Under the pieces are notes generated by a model. That model saw nothing but the letters and a program-made list of their open reading frames with translations, was not told where the DNA came from and made no database searches. DNA of 64,000 bases from Streptomyces alboflavus (lineage in GTDB: Bacteria; Actinomycetota; Actinomycetes; Streptomycetales; Streptomycetaceae), in the NCBI RefSeq assembly GCF_000716675.1, contig NZ_JNXT01000004.1:1-64000 (forward strand), given 5' to 3'. This document shows positions 27,900 to 35,569 of the stretch, piece by piece. The translations under genes were made by a program, and so were the position numbers. Each line of letters begins with the position of its first letter. Position 1 is the stretch's first letter.

Positions 27900-28985
27900 A
27901 TGACGATTCCCGAGCGGAGCGACAGCGCCGCCCCCGCCCCGGTCCCCGCGACCGTCCCCGCCGAGAAGCACGACAGCGAAGCCCTGCTGAAGGTGACGGG
28001 TCTGCGGAAGCACTTCCCGATCAAGAAGGGCCTCTTCCAGCGGCAGGCCGGCGCCGTCCGCGCGGTCGACGAGCTGGACTTCGAGGTCCGGCCGGGCGAG
28101 ACGCTGGGCGTCGTCGGCGAGTCCGGGTGCGGCAAGTCGACGATGGGCAGGCTGATCACACGGCTGCTCGAACCGACCGCCGGGACGGTCGAGTTCGAGG
28201 GCAGGGACATCACGCACCTCGGCGTCGGCGCCATGCGGCCGCTGCGCCGCGACATCCAGATGATCTTCCAGGACCCCTACTCCTCGCTGAACCCGCGCCA
28301 CACCATCGGCACCATCGTCGGCGCCCCCTTCGGACTCCAGCGCGTCTCGCCCCCCGGCGGCGTCAAGAAGGAGGTGCAGCGGCTCCTCTCGGTCGTGGGT
28401 CTCAACCCCGAGCACTACAACCGCTACCCGCACGAGTTCTCCGGCGGTCAGCGCCAGCGTGTCGGCATCGCCCGCGCGCTCGCCCTCCGACCGAAGCTCG
28501 TGGTCGCCGACGAGCCGGTCTCCGCCCTCGACGTGTCGATCCAGGCGCAGGTCGTCAACCTCCTGGACGACCTCCAGCAGGATCTCGGCCTGACCTACGT
28601 GATCATCGCGCACGACCTCTCGGTCGTCCGGCACGTCTCGGACCGGATCGCGGTGATGTACCTCGGCAAGATCGTCGAACTGGCCGACCGCGACTCGCTC
28701 TACAGGGCGCCACTGCACCCGTACACCAAGGCCCTGATGTCGGCCGTCCCGATCCCGGACCCCCGGCGCAAGAACGCCAGGGGCGGCCGCGTCCTCCTCA
28801 ACGGCGACGTGCCCTCACCGATCTCCCCGCCGAGCGGCTGCCGCTTCCACACCCGGTGCTGGAAGGCCACGGAGATCTGCGGGACGACCGAACCGCCGCT
28901 GTCGGAGGTGCGGGCCGGCCGACAGGTGGCCTGCCACCACACGGAGAACCCCGAGGCCCCGGCTCCGCCGGTCCAGCGCGGCTGA
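27900..28985 (+). CDS. Peptide ABC transporter ATPase, DppF/OppF type
   Basis: 361 residues. Walker A GESGCGKST, Q-loop IFQDPYSSLNPR, signature SGGQRQRVGIAR, Walker B LVVADEPVSALD, switch His IAHDLSVVRHV, and the C-terminal motif GCRFHTRCWKATEICG. The N-terminal 30 residues are Ala/Pro-rich and variable. ATG with GAGG eight bases upstream, 22 bases after the DppD stop. Last gene of the importer; it pairs with DppD. Confidence 0.93.
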   Translation: MTIPERSDSAAPAPVPATVPAEKHDSEALLKVTGLRKHFPIKKGLFQRQAGAVRAVDELDFEVRPGETLGVVGESGCGKSTMGRLITRLLEPTAGTVEFEGRDITHLGVGAMRPLRRDIQMIFQDPYSSLNPRHTIGTIVGAPFGLQRVSPPGGVKKEVQRLLSVVGLNPEHYNRYPHEFSGGQRQRVGIARALALRPKLVVADEPVSALDVSIQAQVVNLLDDLQQDLGLTYVIIAHDLSVVRHVSDRIAVMYLGKIVELADRDSLYRAPLHPYTKALMSAVPIPDPRRKNARGGRVLLNGDVPSPISPPSGCRFHTRCWKATEICGTTEPPLSEVRAGRQVACHHTENPEAPAPPVQRG

Positions 28986-29012
28986 TCCGGGGCCCGGCCG
29001 CGGGGCAGCGGC

Positions 29013-29987
29013 CTACGGGCGCTGCCTCACCCGGTCGACGATCCCCCAGTCCACCACGTGCGACAGCTGGACGTACTTCTTCTTCCCGGAAGCCGAGGTC
29101 CGCTCGTCGCGGAAGCCCAGGAACTCATGCGATGCCGGGTCGAAGATCAGGTACTTGCCGTCGTAGGGCTCGCGCCCGGTGTGGGCGATCCCCACCCCGG
29201 TCCGCCCGGCGGAGTCCTTCACTCCCGGGATCGTCTTGACGCCGGGCACGAGCGCCAGCGCCTCGTACGCCGCGGGGCGCAGTCCCTGGGGCAGCACCGG
29301 GTTCTTCAGGAGCTCACCGAGCAGCCAGTAGGCCTCGTACCGATTCGGCTTGTCGAGGTCGCTGACCGGCCGGTCGTCGGACGCGCCGCGGAGGTCGAGG
29401 GAGACGATGGCCCAGATGAGCTTCTTGGGGTCCTGGGGCAGCTTCTTCAGCTCGCTCCACTTCCGGGGTGGCCACACCCCGCCGCCCTTCCCCGCGGGCT
29501 CCTCCCACATCTCGCGGCCCAGTTCCATGGACAAAGAGGGCTTGGAGACGTCCACCGAGTCCCACATCTCGTCGGTGTAGGTCTTGACCTCGCCGGTCTT
29601 CTGCTCCGTCTCCTTGATGATCCGCTTCGAGTAGATGAACTGGTCGTCGCGCGGCGCCACCGGCTCCTTCTCGCGCTTGCGCTCCCACGCCGCCGCCCCG
29701 TTCAACACCGCGGCGGCGTTCTCCATCCGCGGGGTGCTCGTGCCCGGTGCGCCGTCCTCACCGGAGCCGTCCGTACCGATCAGCACCGCCGTCCCCGTGA
29801 CCGCCGTGGCGACCACCGCGGCCGCCGCGAGGCGCAGTGCACGGCGGCGACCCGGACCGGTGCCGGTGGGCCGGTCCGCGTGCGCCATCGCGTTCAGCAG
29901 CCGGTGCCGGGCCCGGTCCCGGGCCGGTCCGGTGAGCGGGGCCGCGTCCGCGTCCCACTCCCTCAAGAGTTCGAGTTCGTCATGCAT
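29013..29987 (-). CDS. CU044_5270-family membrane protein (sigma-factor partner)
   Basis: 324 residues. About 55 cytosolic residues (MHDELELLREWDADAAPL...ARHRLLNAMAHAD) resembling a short anti-sigma-like head, one membrane helix (LAAAAVVATAVTGTAVLIG), and an extracytoplasmic domain rich in charged residues (FIYSKRIIKETEQKTGEVKTYTDEMWDSVD). The layout and position next to an ECF sigma factor match the actinobacterial CU044_5270 family. The ATG lies inside the sigma gene end (8-base overlap ATGCATGA) with GAGAGG upstream. It probably tethers or modulates the sigma factor; the zinc anti-sigma motif is not visible, so the mechanism is open. Confidence 0.8.
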   Translation of the reverse strand: MHDELELLREWDADAAPLTGPARDRARHRLLNAMAHADRPTGTGPGRRRALRLAAAAVVATAVTGTAVLIGTDGSGEDGAPGTSTPRMENAAAVLNGAAAWERKREKEPVAPRDDQFIYSKRIIKETEQKTGEVKTYTDEMWDSVDVSKPSLSMELGREMWEEPAGKGGGVWPPRKWSELKKLPQDPKKLIWAIVSLDLRGASDDRPVSDLDKPNRYEAYWLLGELLKNPVLPQGLRPAAYEALALVPGVKTIPGVKDSAGRTGVGIAHTGREPYDGKYLIFDPASHEFLGFRDERTSASGKKKYVQLSHVVDWGIVDRVRQRP

Positions 29988-30612
29988 GGTCGGATACCTC
30001 TCGCAGTGCCGTCGGATTGGATCCGCCCAACGCTTCGCGCAGCTTGCTGCGAGCCCGGTGCATCCGTGATCTGACCGTGCCCACGGGGATGCCGAGGGCC
30101 TGGGCCGCCTCCCCGTAGCTGAGATCCCCCCAGGCCACCAGCAGCAGCACGTCCCGGTGCCGAGCGGGCAGCGCGGCAAGGGCCGCCGCAAGGTCGCGGC
30201 CCGCGGCCCGCGCCACCACCCGGTCCGCGGCCCGGTCGGCCAGCGGCTCGTCGTGGTCGGCGGGGGCCGGGACCCGGGCCATGGCCTTGAACCGGCGGGC
30301 CTCGGCCCGCCGATGGCGGCCGACCAGGTTGGTCGCTATGCCGAACAGCCAGGGCCGGGCGTCGGCGCCCGCGCCGCGGGCCGGGTCATAGCGATGCCGC
30401 TGCTGGAACGCGGTGGTGAAGGTCTCCGCGACGAGGTCATCGGCGACCTCGCCGCCGAGGCGACGGGCCGCATAGCGGTGCACGGCGTCGGCGTGCCGGT
30501 CGAAGAGCGCGGCGAACGCCTCGGGCTCATCCCGGGACCGCGCGATCACTGAGGCGTCGCTCTCGGCATCGGCACGCGCGGTGCCGATGCCGACGCCTGG
30601 TTCGACGGTCAT
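29980..30612 (-). CDS. ECF RNA polymerase sigma factor
   Basis: 210 residues. Region 2 is at about 32-98 (FAALFDRHADAVHRYAARRLGG, DLVAETFTTAFQQ, RPWLFGIATNLVGRHRR) and region 4 at about 142-195 (LAALPARHRDVLLLVAWGDLSYGEAAQALGIPVGTVRSRMHRARSKLRE). GAGGAG precedes the ATG. The 3' end overlaps the membrane-protein gene by 8 bases, giving coupled synthesis of sigma factor and partner. Its targets are unknown; no matching -35/-10 motif set was recognised in the window. Confidence 0.92.
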   Translation of the reverse strand: MTVEPGVGIGTARADAESDASVIARSRDEPEAFAALFDRHADAVHRYAARRLGGEVADDLVAETFTTAFQQRHRYDPARGAGADARPWLFGIATNLVGRHRRAEARRFKAMARVPAPADHDEPLADRAADRVVARAAGRDLAAALAALPARHRDVLLLVAWGDLSYGEAAQALGIPVGTVRSRMHRARSKLREALGGSNPTALREVSDHA

Positions 30613-30854
30613 CGGGGCTCCTCTCGTCCAAGGGACGATGCTCGAATACTTGGGCTTTCACCTGTCCTTCGCCCATCGCGCCGAACCGGTTCCCTCAGAC
30701 ATCCTCGGCGACCTCGCGGCACTGTCTCAGGGCCGGCTGCGCCTCGGCGGGACGTGCGCGGTCGAGGTGAGACTCGTCCGCATACTCGGCAGTGCGACGG
30801 GCCGCCACCCGGATGCCGCCGCGACGCCTTGACACGCCCTGCACGCCCGGTACT

Positions 30855-32027
30855 TCACCTCCGCGTCCCCGGGGTGTGGTCACCGGCAGCACCCTGTCGT
30901 GCCGAGCTCCGGGAACGGTGGGTGAGGCCGACCGCGCGGCCCACCGCGTTGCGCACCGCGAGGCCCGGCCGGGTGCGGGGCACCATGAGCCTGGAGAGCA
31001 GGCCGACGCGTCGCTGCCGCGGGCCCACCTCACGACGCAGCCGCGACTCGTAGGCGGCGAAGGCACGGGCGTGCTCACCGGGATGGGCGGCGAGCTCTTC
31101 CGCGAGGGCGTACGCGCCCGTCATCGCCATGCTGGACCCGTCACCCAGCAGGGCGGTGGCCGCCGCCGCGTCCCCGAGCAGCACGACCCGCCCGCGGGAC
31201 CACGACGGCACCCGGACGGTGGTCAGGGGGTCGAAGTACGGAGCCGGGTGGTCGAGGAACGCCGCCACGAGTTCCGGCGCCCGCCACCGCACGTCGGCGT
31301 AGGCCTCGGCCACGGTCTGCTTGTGAAGGGCGATGTTCTTGCGGTCGTGGGGGGCCGGTTGCGCGGCCCGGAAGGTGAAGATCGCGAGCGGAGTGGTCCG
31401 CGAGGGATGGAGGACCAGCATCCGGTTCGGCACGGTCAGCATCGTCATCTCGCTCGGGTCCTCGACGGCGTCGGGTTCCAGTGGCACGGTCGCGCCGTAC
31501 AGGCCCAGGTCGCCCGCGACCTGCCGCTCGGGTCCGAACACCAGGCGCCGTACGGTGGAGTGCATCCCGTCGGCACCGACCACCAGGTCGAAGCGTCGTG
31601 ACGCGGACCGCCGGAAGGTGACGTCGACCCCGCCTCCGTGCTGGTCGAGAGCGGTGACCGTGTCGTCGAACAGGAAATCGGCCTCGGTCTGCGCCGCCCG
31701 GTGGAGCACCTCGGACAGGTCGGCGCGGGTCACCTCGACCGTCGGCGCCCCGTCCGAGGCGAGCGGGAGGCGCAGGATTCGCCTGCCGCCCGGGTCGAGC
31801 AGGGTCAGTGACCGATTGCGGGTGGCGAGCCCGCGGAGCTCCGGGAGGATGCCCATGCGGTCGGCGACCGGGATCGCGGGTCCCTTCACGACGATCGCGC
31901 TGCCACCGGAGCGCAGCTGCCGGGCGTGTTCGACGACCGTCGGCCGGTAGCCGTTCCGGGAGAGCCAGTGCGCGAGTGCGGGCCCTGCGATTCCGGCACC
32001 GACTATCAGCACCTCGGGCTTCTTCAT
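30855..32027 (-). CDS. FAD-dependent monooxygenase (PHBH/TetX-like)
   Basis: 390 residues. N-terminal dinucleotide-binding motif VLIVGAGIAGPALAHWLSRNGY, the family DG motif DLVVGADGMHSTVRR near residue 160-175, and GDAAAATALLGDGSSMAMTGAYAL near 280. These are flavoprotein aromatic hydroxylases that use NAD(P)H and O2. ATG at 32027 with GAGAGG eight bases upstream. It is divergent from an ArsR-type repressor with two strong palindromic operators between them, so expression is probably induced by a substrate or toxin sensed by that repressor. Confidence 0.88.
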   Translation of the reverse strand: MKKPEVLIVGAGIAGPALAHWLSRNGYRPTVVEHARQLRSGGSAIVVKGPAIPVADRMGILPELRGLATRNRSLTLLDPGGRRILRLPLASDGAPTVEVTRADLSEVLHRAAQTEADFLFDDTVTALDQHGGGVDVTFRRSASRRFDLVVGADGMHSTVRRLVFGPERQVAGDLGLYGATVPLEPDAVEDPSEMTMLTVPNRMLVLHPSRTTPLAIFTFRAAQPAPHDRKNIALHKQTVAEAYADVRWRAPELVAAFLDHPAPYFDPLTTVRVPSWSRGRVVLLGDAAAATALLGDGSSMAMTGAYALAEELAAHPGEHARAFAAYESRLRREVGPRQRRVGLLSRLMVPRTRPGLAVRNAVGRAVGLTHRSRSSARQGAAGDHTPGTRR

Positions 32028-32122
32028 GACGATGACCTCTCGGAGTGTCGACGACCAGGCCCCGGGCGACTGCCGGGGGCCTGGCCTCAGGGCGCGGCGG
32101 CAAAGGGCGGCGCAACCCGGAA

Positions 32123-32148
32123 TCAGGTACGAAAGATTTCGTACCTGA
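32123..32148. promoter_or_regulatory. ArsR-type operator 1
   Basis: Twelve-base arms TCAGGTACGAAA and TTTCGTACCTGA with a 2-base spacer, between the monooxygenase and the repressor. The half-site is the same as in operator 2; their centres are 40 bp apart, about four helical turns, so the two dimers would lie on one face of the DNA. Confidence 0.8.
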
Positions 32149-32161
32149 GTGGAGCACACTC

Positions 32162-32189
32162 TTCAGGTACGATTCAAGTCGTACCTGAA
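32162..32189. promoter_or_regulatory. ArsR-type operator 2
   Basis: Eleven-base arms TTCAGGTACGA and TCGTACCTGAA with a 6-base spacer, ending 11 bases before the repressor GTG. It would block its own gene (autoregulation). The shared half-site TCAGGTACGA with operator 1 defines the motif. Confidence 0.8.
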
Positions 32190-32200
32190 AGGGGTGTCGC

Positions 32201-32536
32201 GTGGCCGGGAAGAACCTGGTCGGCCCGGAGGCCGATGCGCTCGATCTGGGTGCCGTGTTTCGCGCCCTCGCCGACGAGCACCGTCGTTCGGTGCTGACGC
32301 AGTTGGCCACCGACCGCGACGACAACGAGCGGGGCTGCAACTCGTTCGACCTTCCGATCTCGAAGCAGACCCAGACCCACCACTTCCGCGTCCTGCGCGA
32401 AGCGGGTCTCATCGACGAGATCGACTACGGCAACCGCAAGGGCGTCCGGCTGCGACGCGCGGACATCGAGAAGAGATTCCCCGGGCTGCTCGCCCTCCTG
32501 GGAGCAGAGCCTCCGGGCGACACCGCTCCTGGCTGA
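32201..32536 (+). CDS. ArsR-family winged-helix repressor
   Basis: 111 residues. The ArsR winged helix runs from LGAVFRALADEHRRSVLTQLA through FDLPISKQTQTHHFRVLREAGLIDEIDYGNRKGVRLR. The metal-binding ELCVCDL-type cysteine pair is absent and only one Cys remains (RGCNSF), so a non-metal ligand is likely. GTG start with GAAAGGGG upstream. Two matching operators lie immediately upstream, shared with the divergent FAD monooxygenase. Confidence 0.88.
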   Translation: MAGKNLVGPEADALDLGAVFRALADEHRRSVLTQLATDRDDNERGCNSFDLPISKQTQTHHFRVLREAGLIDEIDYGNRKGVRLRRADIEKRFPGLLALLGAEPPGDTAPG

Positions 32537-32589
32537 GCGCGGGTGGGCGCAGGCGTTCGCCCTGGGGCCCCTCGAACCGTCGAAGCGCT

Positions 32590-33864
32590 TCACGCGGCCT
32601 TGGTCAGCGTGGACCGGTCCTCGCTGGGTGCGTGCCGGGCGGGTGTCACGGGGCTGGTCGTGGTTCCTCGTCCGTCGTGGCGCGGCCACAGCAGGAGGGC
32701 GCCGACCGCTCCCCCTCCGGCGAGGACCGCGAGGACGGACCAGGCGGCGGCGAGGCCGGTGTTCGTGCCGAGCCAGCCCGCGACGGGGTAGGTGATCAGC
32801 CAGGCCAGGTGGGAGAGGGAGAACTGGGCCGCGAACGCCTCGGGGATCGCGTTCCGGCCGACGGAGGCGCGCAGGACCTTGCCGGTCGGCGTGATGATCA
32901 GTGCCATGCCGATGCCGATCACGGTCCAGACGACCGCCGTTCCGGTCCAGGTGGCCAGGCCGGTGGCGATGAGCGTGACCGCGGCGGTCGTGCCGCCGAC
33001 GAGGACTCCGGCGCCGGTCATCATGACGGTGCGGGCGGCGATCCGGTCGAGAACGCGGGGCAGTGCGAGGGCGGCCACGAGGGTTCCGGTGCCGGAGGCG
33101 GCGAGCATCCAGGCGACGTCCGGCTGCGAGCCGCCGAGTCCGTCACGGACGTGGTTGACGGTGTTGACGACGACGATCGAACCCGCCGCCGCGACCACCA
33201 GGTTGAGCGCCATGACACCGCGCAGTCGCGGCGTCCTGAGGAAGGTCCTGATCCCCGATGCCGCCTTGTCCCACGCCTTGGTGTGGGTGCTGGGGCGGGC
33301 GTCGGGGATGCGCGTGGACAGGACGAGCAGGGCGGAGACGAGGAATCCGGCTGAGGTGCCGAGGAACAGCAGGTCGAAGCTCATGAAGGTGAGGGCGACG
33401 GCCGCGAGGACGGGGCTGAGCAGGCTCTCCATGGTGGAGGCGACCTGGGAGGCGGACAGGGCACGTGTGTAGTCGGACTCGTCGGTGACGATGTCGGGGA
33501 TGACGGCCTGGAACGTCGGGGTGAACGCCGCGGAGCCCGCCTGGAGCAGGCCGATCAGGACGTAGATGTGCCAGACCTCGGTGACCAGCGGCAGCGCCAG
33601 GACCACCGCGCCGCGGACCACGTCGAGGAGGACCAGGAGAGTTCTTCTGGGGAGCCGGTCGACGTACGCGGCGGCCAGCGGGGCGATGACCACGTACATG
33701 ACCATCTTGATCGTCAGGGCGGTGCCGAGGACCATCCCGGCGCGCGGTCCTGCGAGGTCGTAGGCGAGCAGTCCGAGGGCCACGGTGGTCAGTCCGGTGC
33801 CGAACAGGGCGATGACCTGGGCGCCGAACAGGTGGCGGTAGTCGCGGACGGCGAAGAGCCGCAT
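32590..33864 (-). CDS. MFS transporter
   Basis: 424 residues, about twelve membrane segments. N-terminal MRLFAVRDYRHLFGAQVIALFGTGLTTVALGLLAYDL and the MFS loop AAYVDRLPRRTLLVLLDVVRG (between helices 2 and 3) identify the drug:H+ antiporter type. GAAGGAA precedes the ATG at 33864. It is the last gene of a minus-strand group (His-tailed protein, CMD protein, MFS) and converges with the ArsR gene. Probable efflux of a small toxic compound. Confidence 0.88.
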   Translation of the reverse strand: MRLFAVRDYRHLFGAQVIALFGTGLTTVALGLLAYDLAGPRAGMVLGTALTIKMVMYVVIAPLAAAYVDRLPRRTLLVLLDVVRGAVVLALPLVTEVWHIYVLIGLLQAGSAAFTPTFQAVIPDIVTDESDYTRALSASQVASTMESLLSPVLAAVALTFMSFDLLFLGTSAGFLVSALLVLSTRIPDARPSTHTKAWDKAASGIRTFLRTPRLRGVMALNLVVAAAGSIVVVNTVNHVRDGLGGSQPDVAWMLAASGTGTLVAALALPRVLDRIAARTVMMTGAGVLVGGTTAAVTLIATGLATWTGTAVVWTVIGIGMALIITPTGKVLRASVGRNAIPEAFAAQFSLSHLAWLITYPVAGWLGTNTGLAAAWSVLAVLAGGGAVGALLLWPRHDGRGTTTSPVTPARHAPSEDRSTLTKAA

Positions 33865-33948
33865 GACGGGTTCCTTCCGTGTTCATGCGGCGGGGCACGG
33901 CCCCGGGGTGAGGGCCGTGCCCCGCGCGTACAGGCGGGGGTGTCTTCT

Positions 33949-34497
33949 CTACGCACCGGTGTCGCTCCCCGCGGTGAGGCCGGCCCCCGGTGTGAGGCCG
34001 GCGAGGAGGTTGAAGGCGCCGGTGAGGATGTTGAGCGCGACGACGCCGACGACATCGGCTATGGCGCGGTCGCTGTAGCCGTGCGCCCGCAGCGCGATGA
34101 CCTGTGCGTCGGTGATCGACGTCGGCTCGCGATGGATCTGGAGGGCGAGGGTGATGATCGCCGCGATCGCGGGATCGGCCGACGTGCCCGCCTGGGCCCG
34201 CCCGATCTCTTCCTCGTCGACTCCCAGGGCGCGGGCGGCACTCACGTGCGAGTCGAGGCAGAGCCCGCATCCCTGCACGGCCTGGACGGCGATCGAGATC
34301 CGTTCGCTGATCCGGCGGTCGAGTTTGGCTCGTCCCATGGCCCGGCTGAGCTGGAGGTATCCGCCGAGTACGGCCGGGGAGTGCGCCATCGTGGAGACCA
34401 TGTCACCGATCTGGCCATGGCGGGAGACCAGGTCGGCGAGGAGGTCGCGTGAGGCGCCGACCGCCGTGTCGGGGGTGAGGGGGGTCAGGCGGGGCAT
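33949..34497 (-). CDS. Carboxymuconolactone decarboxylase/AhpD-like protein
   Basis: 182 residues. CMD fold with the redox/proton-relay motif C-x2-C-x3-H in QGCGLCLDSHVSAAR near residue 97-105 and the preceding RISERISIAVQAV helix. Such proteins are AhpD-like peroxidatic or decarboxylase-like trimers. ATG with GGAAGGAG upstream. It lies 23 bases after the His-tailed protein gene and 84 before the MFS gene, so all three are probably one transcript. A role against oxidants or electrophiles is inferred from the active-site cysteine pair. Confidence 0.85.
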   Translation of the reverse strand: MPRLTPLTPDTAVGASRDLLADLVSRHGQIGDMVSTMAHSPAVLGGYLQLSRAMGRAKLDRRISERISIAVQAVQGCGLCLDSHVSAARALGVDEEEIGRAQAGTSADPAIAAIITLALQIHREPTSITDAQVIALRAHGYSDRAIADVVGVVALNILTGAFNLLAGLTPGAGLTAGSDTGA

Positions 34498-34520
34498 GAC
34501 GCTCCTTCCGGTGCGGCCGG

Positions 34521-35387
34521 TCAGTGGTGGGCGTGGTGTGCGTGGGGGCCGTGGTGGTGGCTCCCGTGCTCGGGTGCGGCGTCCGCGTGCGGGGTGGCCG
34601 CGGCGGTCCGCACCGTGAACTCGGCCGTCCGGACGACGCCGTCGTGCTGGAAGTCCAGGAACAGCCGGTAGGTGCCGGCCGTGGGCGCGACCGCCATGAA
34701 GGCGATCTCGGGTCCCGGCGCGGTGGTGCCGTCACCGGGTTCGCCCTCCGGGTGGACGTGGAGGTAGCCCAGGTCACCGACCCGCAGGGCCACCAGGTGC
34801 CCGTACGCGGCCAGGTAGGGCTGCAGGTCGGTGACGGGGCGGCCGTCCCGGCTGACGGTCAGGACCAGCTCGCTCGCCTCGCCGGGCAGGAGTTCGCCGT
34901 CGAGCGCGACGGTGTACTCGCCGATCCGGGCGGTGCCGGTGGCCTCCGGAAGCGGCCGCGGCTCGTACGCCCCGGCGACCGCGACGTCGATCCCCAGCGT
35001 CATGGTCCCGTCGTGCCCGGCCGGGTGGATGTCGGCGAAAAGCCTCCAGTCCCCCGGCTCCAGGGCCAGTTCGGTGCTCCAGGTGCCCTTCTCGTCCCGC
35101 ACCGGGTGCACGTGCTGGAACCCGGCCGTGTCGCGCCGTACGGCGATGAAGTGCAGCTCCTTCTCGTGCTCGGGCACGAACTCGGTCACCGCCCGCCCGT
35201 CGGGGCCGATCACCCTGAAGCTGACCGGCTGGACGCCGGCGGTGCGGATCGTCGAGTCGAGATCGAGGGTGTAACCGTCCACCGAGACCGAAAGGCCGCC
35301 GGGCTGGGCCCCGTTGTGACCGCCATGACCGCTGTGCGCGCCGTGGGCACCGTGGTCGGCCTGGTCGTGTGCGGCGTGGTTCCTCAT
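34521..35387 (-). CDS. His-tailed protein with two HVHP beta-domains
   Basis: 288 residues, no signal peptide or membrane helix. Both ends are His-rich (MRNHAAHDQADHGAHGAHS; ending HGSHHHGPHAHHAHH). The middle contains two copies of one beta-sandwich unit: first about 55-135 (GPDGRAVTEF, LHFIAVRRDTAGFQHVHP, GDWRLFADIHP) and second about 165-265 (SRDGRPVTDL, HLVALRVGDLGYLHVHP, GTYRLFLDFQH). Repeated HVHP and histidine tails suggest metal binding. A CsoR-type G/C-tract operator lies 64 bases upstream of the ATG. No family name is certain; a copper or nickel chaperone/buffer is the working idea. Confidence 0.75.
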   Translation of the reverse strand: MRNHAAHDQADHGAHGAHSGHGGHNGAQPGGLSVSVDGYTLDLDSTIRTAGVQPVSFRVIGPDGRAVTEFVPEHEKELHFIAVRRDTAGFQHVHPVRDEKGTWSTELALEPGDWRLFADIHPAGHDGTMTLGIDVAVAGAYEPRPLPEATGTARIGEYTVALDGELLPGEASELVLTVSRDGRPVTDLQPYLAAYGHLVALRVGDLGYLHVHPEGEPGDGTTAPGPEIAFMAVAPTAGTYRLFLDFQHDGVVRTAEFTVRTAAATPHADAAPEHGSHHHGPHAHHAHH

Positions 35388-35450
35388 GACATCTCCAAAG
35401 GTGCGATGGGCCTTCCGGTGTCGTCCGTTCAGGCCGTTGATCAGAACTCT

Positions 35451-35467
35451 ATACCCCCAGGGGGTAT
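35451..35467. promoter_or_regulatory. CsoR-type operator upstream of the His-tailed protein
   Basis: ATACCCCCAGGGGGTAT, a perfect palindrome around a central A, fitting ATACCCC-N3-GGGGTAT. The pattern of G-tracts and flanking ATA/TAT is that of CsoR/RcnR/CstR-family operators. No such regulator gene is in the window. Confidence 0.75.
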
Positions 35468-35569
35468 CTCGACCAGCCTCGATGCTGGAAATCTCGCGAG
35501 AGGGCTTACCGAAGTGGATCCAGCAGGTAGATCCAGTAGGTGGAACCGGCGGATGGAGCCACCCACCGG

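Noticed and set aside
30581..30832. An 83-codon plus-strand frame upstream of the sigma factor.
   Set aside because: It overlaps the sigma start region, lacks a ribosome site and shows no conserved feature; more likely promoter DNA.
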